In this document: positions 27,601 through 41,600 of the stretch, in pieces
Position numbering within the stretch: the first letter of the stretch is position 1
Layout of the letters: every line of letters starts with the position of its first letter
Assembly: GCF_000485595.1 (NCBI RefSeq)
Contig: NW_014577126.1
Coordinates: 138,201 to 202,200, forward strand
DNA length: 64,000 nucleotides
DNA from: Priapulus caudatus
Lineage: Eukaryota; Priapulida; Priapulimorpha; Priapulimorphida; Priapulidae
Direction of reading: 5' to 3'
Position numbers and translations under genes: made by a program
The notes under the pieces: model-generated
Databases searched by the model: none
What the model saw: only the letters and a program-made list of their open reading frames with translations
Told to the model about the DNA's origin: nothing

Positions 27601-30600
27601 CATTAAACATAACATCTTGTTTTTGGTGGAAACCCTGATTTATTCGAACTTTCACAAACGGCAACAATAATAATTAGAGTGTGATAAACAAAAATAAAAC
27701 ATTAACATAAATATAACACAACATAACATAATATAATAAAACATAACAGTAACACAAACATAAATCAAAAACAACATCTGTATTGAACACATTCTATTAA
27801 CAAAGCTACAACATCAGTTAAACCAATAATCTTTGATTTAGTGTGATATGTTGATCTTAATAATTATCTTGATGTTAATTTGAACAGCACGGCAGAATGA
27901 ATGATGATGTAATAGAACGCGGCGCGCGGTATTTTTATGATCCGTTGCCAGCGCAGTCGGGCGTGATTGGGCGCCGCAGTTGAGGCGCGGTACGAGCGTT
28001 GCTAAGACCACGTGCAAGCGTCGTTGTCGAACGCACACGATCTGCTTGGTCGCAATAATGACGCAGTCCGCGCAGTGCAAGCGTGATGCGGGGCGTGGTG
28101 TTGAGCGTGGTGAAAGCTTGTTGGGCGCAATGAGATCGGGTAAGACGCACTTAGTCGTAGTATAGACGCATGTTGATCGTAGTATCGGCGCTGGGCCCGC
28201 TGGGGCCCAATTGGCCACGCTCTCAACCACGCTCACCAGCTCGCGGCAAATTTTTTAGGACGGGGCGATCGTGATGAGCGTAGCTCTGGTGTGACGTGGG
28301 CCTTACTGGGCCAGCTAAAATTGGAGCTCGGACATCCGAGTAACCAATCATTAGATAGACCACCAAACGGTTCCCATTGCTGCGTGCAACACATGAGCAT
28401 TATGTTACCACGGATTCATTGAGCCAGTCTATTATGTATAAGATACATCATCATAAGCCTGCTAGAATTTCTGAAGCGCACCCAGTGTAGACGCTCTCAT
28501 TTCTATAGATCTTGACATAAATACAACAAATCCGCAACAAATAACAAATAGCTCATCCGCATTATGGCGCTGTCACACCTCCGTATGAAAGCACAGCGTA
28601 TACCGACGTATGAAAAAATTTTGTGAATACGCTGGCGTACGTCGTAAATTATGGGTAAGCTTTGTATAAGTTAAGAGCACGCTGAGCACGCTGGTATACG
28701 TCGTAGTACGACGAAGGCAGTATGCCAGCGTATGCCTAGGGTCCCTGTATACAGAGAGGTTGCGCCAACTCAGGATTTGACGCCATTTTTGTTTCCAAAT
28801 GGATCCTCACGCTGCGCTTAAGTACAGCGCTGTATGGATACGCTGTACAATGGTCCGTAGTAATTAATTAGACTAATCGTGCTTCAATAAACTCAAATTC
28901 ACAGGATTATAGCTAAGAATGTGTCTATGTGTATCCTAGATTTCTAGAATGTAACTCAATCGTTCGCGCCATATGATAATTTAAATTGTAGTGTTGTCAA
29001 TCGGTTTGTAATTTCGTACATCGATCATCGGCTGGACCCAAGTAACGATGATCGGTTACAATCGCGTTACTCGGGTGTTGAATGCTGCGTGTGCGTAACG
29101 TCGTGTGCATGTACGTGTTGTGCATGTATGTGCTTGTTTAGCCCTGTTTACTGTTTGTTTTGCACTTTACTACTGTGTGTATAAATAATGTACTGATTGT
29201 ATCACTTTTTCCAAGTTTTCTTGTCAAATTAAAAAAAAAAAAAAATTATTTATTTATTTTATTTTTTGATTAAATCGATTATGGATTTGATAAACCAGCG
29301 CTTGGTTCGAGCCACTGTCACGATGATCGAGTATAATCGATGATCGTGACATCACTATTTAATTGTACACTTTCTTACGGCCATAGCCCGTGCATATCCA
29401 TTTGGAAACAACATGTCGTTAGTGTTGGTCAATCGGGTTGTAATTTCGTAATCGATCATCGGTGGACGCCAAGTAAACGATGATCGTTACAACTCGGTTA
29501 CTCGGGGTGTTGAATGGCCTGCGTGTGCGTAACGTCGTGCGCGATGTACGTGTGTGCTAACCCGACCAGGCCTGTGTGACTGACGTCAATATACAGGTAT
29601 TCTAACCTAGCAACCTACATGCTCGGTATTCTAACCCTAGCAATACCGTTTCTTGGAGCTACGTGTGTGGATGTATGTGGTGTATCTAGCCTGTTTTACT
29701 GTTTGTTTTGCACTGTTTACTACTGTGTATAATCGCATGTATGTTAATAAAGATAACTCTGTATAGTAGCGATGATATCTCTGATTCTCATCACTTTTCA
29801 AGTTTTTTTTTTTTATGAAATCGATTATGGATTTTGATAACAAAGCGCTTGGTTCGAACCACTGTTCAACGTGATGATCGAGTATAATCGATGATCGTGA
29901 GTCGTTACATCACTACATGTCGTCAGCGCGACCACGTGACGCAATTTTTCCGCATCGTCATGCAGCGCACTCTCTGTATTTAGGGACCCTACGTATGACC
30001 CATACGGCCGCATACGCGGGCCATAAGTCGAAATACGGTCGAGATAATGTCTAGGTACCCAAAACTTACGAGTAACGTGCTTTGAACCTTTGTGTAACTT
30101 ATATCGCATATATCTCAACGCATATTGATGTATGTAGACGTATTGCCGTGTTCCAGACGACCACAGAACTTGCTGAACGTGTTTCTAACTTACAGCTACC
30201 GTATAATGCGTATTGGCAGGCTTTTAGGGGAATTGGTATATAAAAAATGGTATTGGCATGTTTGATACTGCGACGCGTTGATGTTGATACTGCCTGAGTC
30301 TAGTGCAGTTATTGAATCGGCGAGCGGGCAGCCTTATTATAGGCCTACGACACGTGATCGGCGGCCGATACGCTGCCCGCGTGCTATGCATAAGCTGGGG
30401 CATGCGTTGGGCATAAGTTGTGAACGCCGGCGTTGTTTGCTAAGCAATTCGTTGGTATAAGTTATCTATAAGTTATCGAAACGTTCTATATAAGTTACTA
30501 TTATACGTTATGTATACGTCCAACTCGTTATGTATACGCTATGTATATGCCCAAAATTAGAAAAAAACATCGATAGTTCATGCGTATGCCAGCGTTTTAG

Positions 30601-33600
30601 AGGAAATTTTGATACGCCGGCATACGCTGGCTAAAATCGTCAAGTGTAACAGCGGCCATAATGGCAAAACAAATGGAGATACCATTGCTCGTGAACCCAA
30701 CCACGCAGCTACTAAATACTGTATTTAACGTACCTGCATGCCCCACTAATCAGCGACACGAAATAACGAATATTTTTCTGCACGCCACACCATTTTTCAG
30801 TGTTGTAGCAGGTTTACCTGCCTTAATAACTACAACTGGCATTCAGAAACAATAAAAATACACCAATAAAAATATAATGACATCACACCATTACATTTAT
30901 TCCTTTTGCTATGCCGCAGCACTACCATTTTGAATATGCCAATTTATTGACAGCCAGGGTGTTAGCCAGGGAAAAATCAGGGAGTCTTGCCATCCGAGCA
31001 AAGCGAGGATGCTGCGGGCGCGAGGGTGTGGAGAGTTTTCCCCCTCCTATGGTGCAGATTTTTTTTTAAACAGTAATTCCCCTTAAAATCGAGGAAATTT
31101 AGTCTAAAAATGCTAAAAAAGACAGGAAGTCTGATATGATTTTATATTCTTATAAGCACTGTTGTCAGTTATACAAGAAGGTGTCATTAATGCATCTACT
31201 CTACATAATGATGTTTCACCTATGTAGAGTGAGACTAAAATGGGCTGCCCTCTGCTGTCTCTTATAAATTTCATCGTCGCGTCTCATCAAGAATAGGCGT
31301 CCAAAGACGGTAGACGGGTCTCTGGCTAATGCACTGTGACAGCCTGATCCTCAATGCCTTATAACAACAACCTTACCTCGTCGACCATATATATATATGT
31401 CTTGTCTTAGAGTGCACACGAACCTACTTGCAGACCGCGTAATGAGACAGTGTGTAAACACATTTTTAAGCATAGCAATCAGGCGTACATCATTTAAAGT
31501 ATGACAAACCAGTGAACATTTAACATGGCAAACTACTGTTCAGACTGTTTCTTACGTTATTTTATTTGTTTAGACAGGACAAATTTAGGAAAAAACGCAG
31601 TATAGCAGACCTGGCCAGCTGACGTCTGCTAAAGCAATTTTAACCGTTTTGAGGGGATTCAAGCCTTTTTTAACGTTAGCGTTTAATAGGCTACTCAAGC
31701 CTCTTCAGTCAATAAGTTTGCTATTTCTGTAAAGTAGAGCGCCTACACCAAGGCTCGACACTATAGCGTGGCCCGAGTTGGCCCAGGTGGCCCACCAAAC
31801 TTTGATGTCGGCCAAACAAAATTTTCCAAAAGCAATGAAATATTGGGTGCCCGATGGCACTAATTTCAAAGAGTGTCTTGTGATAAAAATAATTGACTTT
31901 CTTACCTGCTAACTTCATCAAAAGAGAGCCAGACAATCGCGAGCGGAGGGCACACGTACGCATGTGACAGCATCTACGCGGGCATACACTGGACGGTTTA
32001 TCCGCTCTACTTCGGCATGCAAGCAGCCACGTTATTGTGTTTAGAATGTATGCCGGCCGTCACGCTCTGCTAGACAATGTACACGCTCTGCCCCCGACGA
32101 ACAGTCGGCGCGAACAGTCTAGCCAGACGGTCAAAATCTGAGCGGGCGCGAGGCCATAGCATATTTTGCAAGCGCCAGCATACATGTGATTACATTGTAT
32201 CAACGCGAACCAGACAATGCGTCTAGACGATACGCTGTTGCAGTGTTCTGTGGAGGCCGTATGTAAATGAACGTGAGCGCATGAGAGTTTCGGAGGCAAA
32301 CATATGTATAATAAAAATGATGAAATTTCTTCCTTTTTTGATGTTATTTTGTTCAAATGTTAAAATACGGGACACACATGCCGTCCCTACCATGGACAAT
32401 GGGACAGCGACATGGACATGGACATGGACATGGACAATACAGCGCGGGACCATGGGGCAAAATACGGGACGTCTGGTCACCCTGATGTGCATGCTGCCAC
32501 TGGTGCTCACTGTTTCGGATCCGAACGCGAAACTGCCAGCGGTTTCGAAGTTCGCGATCGTAATAATGAACTATTCTGAAGGTGATCAGTATTTTAATCC
32601 GAAGTGTAATATTAGTGCTTTGTAAGTTTATTTATGCATTTTCTCTGTCTCTTTACGCAACGAAATATTGAACTTAGTCTTAGACATGGTTGCTTTTTCT
32701 TTTTAAATGCATGCGTACCCGGCTACTTTGTTTGAATAATTATGGTTCTACTTTATCTTATTAATCTGCATGATTTTATTTTTACAGTTTCAAAGTCTGC
32801 CAGACATTTTAACTTTCATGAGATTAAATGTATATGTTTTATTTTAACATGAAAAGCCCATGTGTTGTTGTTTTATTTACAGTTACTTGTTTTTAATATT
32901 TGCATGCTCTGTGACTTTGATCTTCTTGAACGTCTGAAACTGATCGATAGCATGTGCACGCCCCGCGTGTTTAGATAAATAATGAGTGAAAGTAGAAAAA
33001 TGGTTATGCAAGATTCTGCTCGTGAAATTTGATTGCGTTGGAATGGATATTCAAAATGTATGCGCTCAATCATCAATGTCAGTGTGTGCCTTGTGTGGGG
33101 TTTGTTTAAAGACTTGTGCAAGTGCATCAGACGGCAGACGGCCCAATTTTCAAATAATATACAATACGAGATTGAAATAAAGATTTATAATGTTTTTCTT
33201 TGTTTTTTTTCGGGCCACCAGATTTCATTTTCGGGCCACTGAAAAAAAAAGTTAGTGTCGAGCCTTGCCTACACTTTCTAATGATATATGAACCGGTATC
33301 AAGTATATTTATATATGTATAGTACCGGTATCAAGAATACATCCCCTTGTGGGAGGAGAGATAAGTTTATTGATGGGTTATCATTCCTCAGACACGGGTC
33401 ATGACTCATTACAAAATAGTCTGAAATGCCAAAAAGACAGGAATCTGATATGATTTCATATTGTTATATTTATAAGCACTGAACTGTCAGTTATACAAAG
33501 TGTCATTAAGGATACTGTAAGGGTTGGGAGGTGAATTTCGGTCGAAATTTCAATACCCACTTTATTTGATAGATCGCAGCCATGGGCAGCTATGTAATAG

Positions 33601-35615
33601 TATACGTAGAAATTATGTATGTAGCCTCCCAAACAGTTCCAAATCCCCGCATTAGTCAATTCCTAACACAGGCGTTCAATGATGGGGAATTTAGAAAAGT
33701 GCTGATATCTCAGTTGTTAAAAATGCTAAAGTAGGTGATCTTTCAAGCTCTATTTCTTTAAACTCGCAACTCCGATTCCGAAATTTTTTGTTACGTTTCA
33801 ATGCTAACCATGGGTCCCTGGAATTTTTATTTTAAATATTATATTTTATGAGTTATGGCTCTTTGTTTACGAAATTGTTGCATTTAGAAATTCACTACAA
33901 ATTTTTGGAAATCTTTTCAACTTATTTCCTAAATTAAAGCATTTAAAAAAAAATCCAGGGACCCTTTTTTAGTTCATATTATGAACAACTTATGGTTAAA
34001 AGTTTAGGTCCCAACTCTTTGATGTTTCTGAGAAATAGCAAAAAAATAATGTTTTTGTATAAATTCACAATTTTAGCCGTCAATTAATTCGTGATGAATT
34101 AAAAAATAATAATTTCATCGAGAGCGTAGAGAGACATGTATCTCTCGTATGTAATGGATATGAGTTTGATTGAATTTGATGAGTAGTTACGTTGCAATGC
34201 CCTTAATACAGTCTTACCGGTCCGTAACCCTAACAGTAACAGTATCCTTAATGCATAGATAGATCTACTAGACTGCATATTAATTATGTTTCACTATGTA
34301 GAGTGAGACTAAAATTGGGCCGCCCTCATGCCGTCTCCATCAAATTTCATCTGGATATCTCATCCAAGAATAGGCCATCCAAAAGACAGGTCTACCCGTC
34401 TTTTGGATAGCCTATTCTTGGACGAGGTCTCTGGATTCTACAGACAGGTCTCTGGCTAACACACTGTGACAGCCTGATCCCTCAAAGACAAAGACAATGC
34501 ACTATAAAAATAGCCTTACGTCGTGGCTTGTCTTAGAGAGCAACAGAACTTACTTGCAGACTATGCCTACCTCGATTTTTAAAAATTGACAAAAAACTAG
34601 TGATTAATAATTTAGTAAACACTGAATAATTGAAAATTGATCAATGTTAATTATATCGTTGCCCGGCGTCTAGAAACGGTCTGACGTCACGCCGACGTTT
34701 TCAACTGAATGAGTGAAACTGAGTGTTATTCCACTCGCTCCAGGGGCCGGTGTGAACTGGCATACTACAGGCACCAGCCGCACCACCCGATATTTGCTGG
34801 TAGTGGTAGTAGTACGAGGACAAACTACGTGTTCTGAGCCCAGGGATACAGCACGTAAAGCTAGCTCTTCTTCTACTGCGGCAGGTCCAGCTGAGCTACC
34901 GTGTCAAAAATTCACACCCGTCCACTGCAGGTGGTAGTATGGGTAACTACAGCACACAAACACACACGCACGCACGCATAGCTATAGTATACGTATGCAT
35001 ACTGCTACGTGTAAGTATTCCTATCCCATATTTCTAGACATGACTGAAATTTAATCGCGATTCCTCCCCACTTCCTACACCACAGACCACGCCCGCCACG
35101 CACCAACACCCAACAACCCTCACCGATTCCAGCAATTTTCAGTAGACAAAAAATATTCCCGCCAGAATATATTAGCAGGAACGCGTGTCGAGACTTCCAG
35201 CCCCGCCCGTAATCTGAAATCCCGCCCACGCAATTCTCATCAAGCCATTATCCACCCATATCAAGCTCCGCTCCCGCGCTTTCCTCTCTCATTCTTCCTT
35301 CCCCACATCACCACTGAGTCTATACGTCCGTACCTGCCTGTCTGTCTGACTGCCTGCCTGCCCACTTGCCTCCCCCCCCCCCCCCCCGCTATCTTACTCT
35401 CTCTCTCTTCTTCTTTTTTCTCTCTCTCTCTCTCTCGTCATTCGGATTCCCCCTCTCCCACCTTTTCTCAAAATATGAACACAGACGACAGCAGCTGATA
35501 TTTCGGCGCGAGCACAAAAACCAGTTTCCGCCCCTGACGCCGGGCGGCGGCTGCTCCATGACTGCGGGCAGCGGCGCGGGGCGGTCCATCACGCGAGTAG
35601 CGAGGCGACTTGCCA

Positions 35616-35649
<34 letters not shown>

Positions 35650-38600
35650 CCACCAGTGACACGCACGCGCGCGCGCGGACGAACACGCACCCAGCTGCCT
35701 TTTGACGGTGTTCGCTGACAGGGCGGCGGCGGTGTCATAGAGGACAGAGGTTTGAAGGGGGGATCCGCAGCTGCAGCCGGATGGGCGGGCTGCGTGGAAG
35801 CAATGGTCGCCACCGGCTGCAATAACACGACGAGGACACGGCCTCTCGTGGTGCGCTCTCGCTGTATGTACAACAACCACTCGACACTGACTTACTTGTT
35901 AAACATCTTCACGGGCTCGGTTAGTTCACAAGAGAGGGTGCGATGGTAACCGATCGCTACAAACCTTAAGGGGGGCTTATGTCGGGCTTGCGAGCCGACT
36001 CGACTGGAAGCAACTGGATTTCGAGCTACTGGAAGCGATCGTCCGCGACTAGTTGCGTCCAGTTGCCCACTGTTCTATTCCGAGCAACTAGTGGCGGCAG
36101 CCAGTCGCAGTGAATTGCAGCCAGTTGATTCCAGTCGAGTCGGCTCGCAAGCCCGACATAAGCCCTTTAGTCATACGGACAGACTACTACTAGTGTTGTC
36201 AATCGGTTGTATAGTTTCGTAATCGATCATCGGTTGGACCCAAGTAACCGATGATCGGTTACAATCGGTTACTCGGGGTGTTGAATGCCTGCGTGTGCGT
36301 AACGTCGTGTGCATGTACATGTGTGCATGTATGTGCTTGTTTAGCCCTGTTTACTGTTTGTTTTGCACTGTTTACTACTGTGTGTATAATACATGTATGT
36401 TAATAAAGGATAACTTGTATAGTAGCGATGATATCTCTGATTCTCATCACTTTTCCACGTTCTTTTCCAAGTTTTACATTTATTTCGATTTTTTTTTTCT
36501 ACGATGAAATCGATTATGGATTTTGATAACCAAGCGCTTGGTTCGACCCACTGTTCAACCGATGATCGAGTATAATCGACGATCGTGACATCACTAACTA
36601 CTACTTGTACTAGATTTCGTATCGTCATGTCGTGGTCTCGTAAGACGACACCAATTCTCATCATTCTGACCTTTAGTAAGACGTTTAAAATTTTACTAAT
36701 CCTACAATCCAGCACATTGTAACTTGTAAGCATTCATAAACATTTTGAGCTAAAGCGTTAAATGGTAAAACGGGAGTTTTCAGCACCTAAATACCAAGTA
36801 GTGGCTTTACTAAATATGACATGAAAGTCGACCATCGGACTAGACGTTGTTGCAACCAACTCATCCGTGAGTTAATTTGACAGACTCCCGACTACCCCAC
36901 ATTCGATCAGAATTTCGCCACCCTCGTGTGCTGAACATTACAAATACAGACCCCACTATGCAGCGGACCGACTCGTGCACGAACGCTTCTCACGCTCGCC
37001 ACTCTCTATTGCTGTTCTCTGCATCCTCGCTCATCACTGTCTGCATCGCCGCATTATTCGCTATTAGTCATCGCACAGATTCTACGGCGACTGTCTCGCC
37101 TCCAATGAGAGAACAGATTAGTTCTCTCATCGAGTTATTACTAAGAGTTACGCCACAATGACTCATTTCCGTCTGAAAGCAGAGCATCTTCAAGCCGTTC
37201 GCTCATCACTCTTTCCGTGAGTTACCAGCCTTGTGTGTTGAGGGCGAACAATGTAAGAGCACAAGAACTAAAAAAAACAGTGAACCTCACCAGTTAAAAC
37301 TTAAAACAGATACACACACACCATACACGCACACACGCACAATGCCTGCGCCAGCAGCGCGTACGCACGCACGCACACAAGCACGACTGCACACACTGCC
37401 TGCCACAGCACCCCCTCTTTCCACCGCGATCACCATACACCACGTAATTCTGTGTAGGATTGTGTGCGCAGTCAAATAAACTTGTATGTGGTTACATGGG
37501 TAAACATGCGTCTTGTGCAGACGCACTAGGTCCGACAGACGTGCACCAGGCATAAACAATTCATAAACCCCACACAGGCCCCCACAAGCAGCACCCGATG
37601 ACAGCATGCCCTCCACTCCCACCCCGAGTTGTGTACTACTAGGTATGTATGTGGTCAAATAAAATCCCATGTAACGTAAGTAAACAAAGGTCCACATGCG
37701 TTGCCGAGTAGAATGGATCGAGGGCGACTCACTCGCACCACGCACAGAAGCCCTTAACATAGGGCAGGGGACAATGGCATTTTAAAACCAGGCATGAAGT
37801 CATGCCCAGTGCTATTTTGTTCAACTGCCAGCTGCAGCGTTCATCAATTATTCTAGAGGAATTTAGTGTCTGCTGCCGTGAGGCAGTGTGGATCTTCATC
37901 ATTCCCAGCGCATTAAGGATGCACATAACATTACATCGCCGTCGACATCACACACTGGTGAAAGACCGCGCGTCCTGTATGCGTGTTCCTGGGGATGCAT
38001 CAGACTGCGATACAGGCAGGTGCCCGACCGCACACTGTAGGCGCGCGACGGACCAAACGTAAGCCACACCTGTAACTAGTGCAGCCACCACACACGCGGG
38101 AAACACTCGGGAGTCGGGTGTGAGCGCATTCCTGCTTGAGCTCGCGTGAACAGAACAGGTTCGGTCCGTGTACGCGAGAAAGACATTATTCTTGACTCTC
38201 GGTCTTGTAATGCCGACTCGATGCAACAACCCTGCTTATATAAACGCGCATCGCCACGGCAACGTCGTCTGCTCGTGGGGAGAGAGCGGGCAGAAACGCA
38301 CGCACGCAAAAAAAACGCGCCGCGCTGCGTGAGTACAGGTACGGTAACGCGATTTTTTTTACTACCTGAGCGGCTTTACGTTGACGCAACGTGACGTTAA
38401 CAGACAGGTAACACAATTATTCGCCCCCCCCCCGGTACCCAACATCCGAGAGACGTAACGTTAACGCACGCAAAACCGTAACGGCAGCACACCACACGCA
38501 GGTCGCGAGCACACAATGCTCGCGCCGCCAACGCAAAATCCAGCCGCGGCTCCCACAGCGGGTGTAGTGTATGCTCGCGTGTAACTCGGTCGTGCATCGC

Positions 38601-41600
38601 CTATCGGCCGATATTTACAGCCCGCGCGAAGACGTCTTCGCACGGGGAAGTAGAATGAACTCGTTGTCGGACGGCGGAACAGGTTAGATCTTCCGAGACA
38701 ATGCCATAGGCGGAGACCCGTGTCGAGTCAGCCGCTGCTCCAGATCGCGAGCGCTAAAGCTAACTGCGCAGGCACGCAGCACAGGTCACTGAAGGCACGT
38801 GACGTCGTAAACCTACGCTCTCCAAGCTAGCACGGAGCTCCCTGCAATCTTCTCCTCGTGCAGATATGCACTCTCTTGTACCTACTCAAGTCGGCGTGCG
38901 GCGAATTTTCTACGCTTTTTAACTAAGGGCTATCTGTAGGTAATTGCAGCCGGTACATATGCGCATACATGTGCGCGCGCGAGCGAGAGAGAGAGAGAGA
39001 GGGGAGGGAGGTAAGAGGGGGAAGAGATAGAGAGCGGGACAGAAAGCGCAGGAGAGTTAGAGGGGCGAGTGAGAGGGGAGAGAGATGTAGGGACTGGGAA
39101 ACCAGTTTGTTCGCCGCTGGTCAACGACAACCGAGCTGCGATTTCGCGCGCGAGCGACGGGACCCTGGCGGCACGGCTGTGTGACATTCTAGTCACCGGG
39201 ACTACCCTTCAACGTGCCGCGAGGATGCTCAGCAGTGAAACGACAGCCTGCGTCAGAAGGTGCCAGCATGGACAGTGGCTGGAACTGTATGGCAGCACGC
39301 GCAGAGACGCATGAAAGCTGGTCATTCCAGCACAGAGAACCCCCAGAATCGCGGACTACAGGGCAGTGCATTAAACCAACCAGCAGAGAAGACCTCAAAA
39401 CACCACTGAATTGACGTTGTATTAAGCACACAGTACAGAATAACTTCTACCCCACCCCGCTCAAAAATGCCATGCACGGAAAACGCAGTACTTACTAACC
39501 ACCCGGCGCGAAACACCCACGCCTACAGTGTTGCCTCTCGGCCGGAATATATCTAGTAGGAACGCGCCAAGTGACCTAGCAGTGTCAGTAGGGACTCACA
39601 TCCCAACCCATTCATCGCACTCGTGCCGACCGCTGCGTACTGCTCGGTGCATAAATGAGTAACAGCAGCAGCAGCAGCAGCAGCGAATAGCGGCAGCAGC
39701 AGCTGTCTAGCAGTAGCAGTAGCAGCCGGCTCCACGTCAGCACGACGCACGTGTAACGGCTAGCCTCCGTGGACATGACTTCCGACGGCCTCACCCAATA
39801 GCAACAGGCGCGCCCTCTATTTCTTCTCCCGGCAGCCCGCCGCGAGTGAGTCATACTGTCTCGCTGTCCACTGACATCAGTCATCACATGATCACAATCG
39901 TTCGCTGCCAAAATAACGGTGGGGCAGTGAAATAGATTTATGGTGATCAATGATTCTCTAGACTACCATAGGCACAGGGTTCTGCCAACGGTGGGCGGCG
40001 GTGGGCGGGTGTGCCCAGCACTCGCGGTTGCTGCCTGGCACTATAAACGAGTCAGTTATCTCCACCCGGCACTAATTTTTAATTAAAAAAAAAAGTCTGA
40101 TAAATATGGGCTTTTTATTGCTCAGAATGCAGGAAATTGAGTTTCAGACTATCCAAAATCAAAAATTTCCCGGGGGGGGGGGATGGCCCCGGACCCCCTA
40201 GATTCGCTTCGCGCCTACGGCGCTTGCAACTGGATGCGCCCGGCACTAAAAAATCCTGGCCAGAACCCTGTAGGCATGAGCCATTTAGATGGCTCATGTG
40301 TGAGTGTATTCAGGCTTGACCGCTCCCACATGCACTCGTACAATTTCATCATACATGATTCACTCTCCCCGCCTCGCCACGATGGAGGGAAGGAGGATCA
40401 CCGATGCTGCACGGCTGATCACCGAGAACTTATATGAAAGTTCTACAGCTGAGAGTGAGAGACAAAATGGTGAAAGTTATAAACAAATACGGTGGCCTGG
40501 CGACCCTGTCCACACATTTATTATTCTACAGGCGAAACCTGCCAATTAGTAATTGCCCTAATTACTAGTAGGTAATTTACCTAAAAGATCAGATGTTGGT
40601 GGCTAGCTATCCAGAGCTTAACTGAAACATAGGTTGGCTAGCTTCGAGCTAACTACTAACATACAAAACATACCATGGCTCTAGTGATAATGCTCAGGCG
40701 ATAGGTTACATAGAAATGCAAAATTAGCTGCACACATTTAGTACAGCTATGGCCAGGCAGCCTTTACTTTCCCACAATAGTGCCATGGCTCAGTTAAGAA
40801 TTATTGGCTAGCAATTGCAAGACCATCCTCAATTGCTCGTGGAAGGTATGCGAGTGGCGATAGCTACAGTGAGTCTAGTCTGCTTTATGTAGTCTTCTAT
40901 TACGCGCAAGATTAAATCAAGGAGGCATGATGCATGTTGAGTGTATGAGCTGCATTCCAACCATAACGAATAGGATGTTGTGGTCCCGTGAAATATCCTG
41001 CTGCCGACTAGCGAAAGTTGGCCAGTGACTATTCCAACGAGGTAGTTATTACTAATATTACGTATTAGTAAAGTTAAAACCTACTGTCCTGCCGACAGTC
41101 CATGTTATAAACTGAGTCCATGCAATATTAACTCGGCATTAACGAGTTCATTACTCATGACACAAGACTTCCATGTAAGCATGCAAATGTAATTATGCAA
41201 CAGCAGCAACACCTTCCAGCTCACATATGGATTGATCACTGGTTGCCAAATAACCCCACCCCATGCGTACCATAATCATTCTAGGTCCTGTCCATAGGCA
41301 TTGTTTAGACATGTATACGATCTACAATTACAGCTATTGTGCCTTTTGCACGTAGAATAGTGACCCGGATGTTGCCAATATATGTGGTGGCAGAGAGAGC
41401 ACAGATAATAAAGTTCTGCCCCCCACTCCAACTACATTGGATAGATAAATACTCGGGTTGACTTCCCAACTGCAAGCAGTGCCAAGCACTGCTGGTACTG
41501 ATAAGCAGGAAAAGATTACATTCAACCAGGGCACTGTCATATCGCGAAGTACATGTTGGACATGCAATTCAAGGGTATATATATGCTAGTCAAGTTATCT

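Larger units (their letters stand above)
33275..34560. repeat. Diverged third copy of the 17640-17990 sequence, interrupted by an insertion
   Basis: GCCAAAAAGACAGGAATCTG at 33428 and TGCATAGATAG...GTAGAGTGAGACTAAAATTGGG at about 34252-34320 match 17668-17800 and its copies. The two halves are separated by the TTAA element 33510-34247. Confidence 0.8.

Noticed and set aside
22196-31766. A genuine recent tandem duplication of 4.8 kb
   Set aside because: The N gap sits exactly at the junction and both copies are indel-rich; an unmerged contig overlap explains this more simply.
35389-35880. 163-codon minus-strand open frame
   Set aside because: It runs through (TA)n, CT and polyC tracts and reads as low-complexity Tyr-Ile and Arg-Glu repeats.
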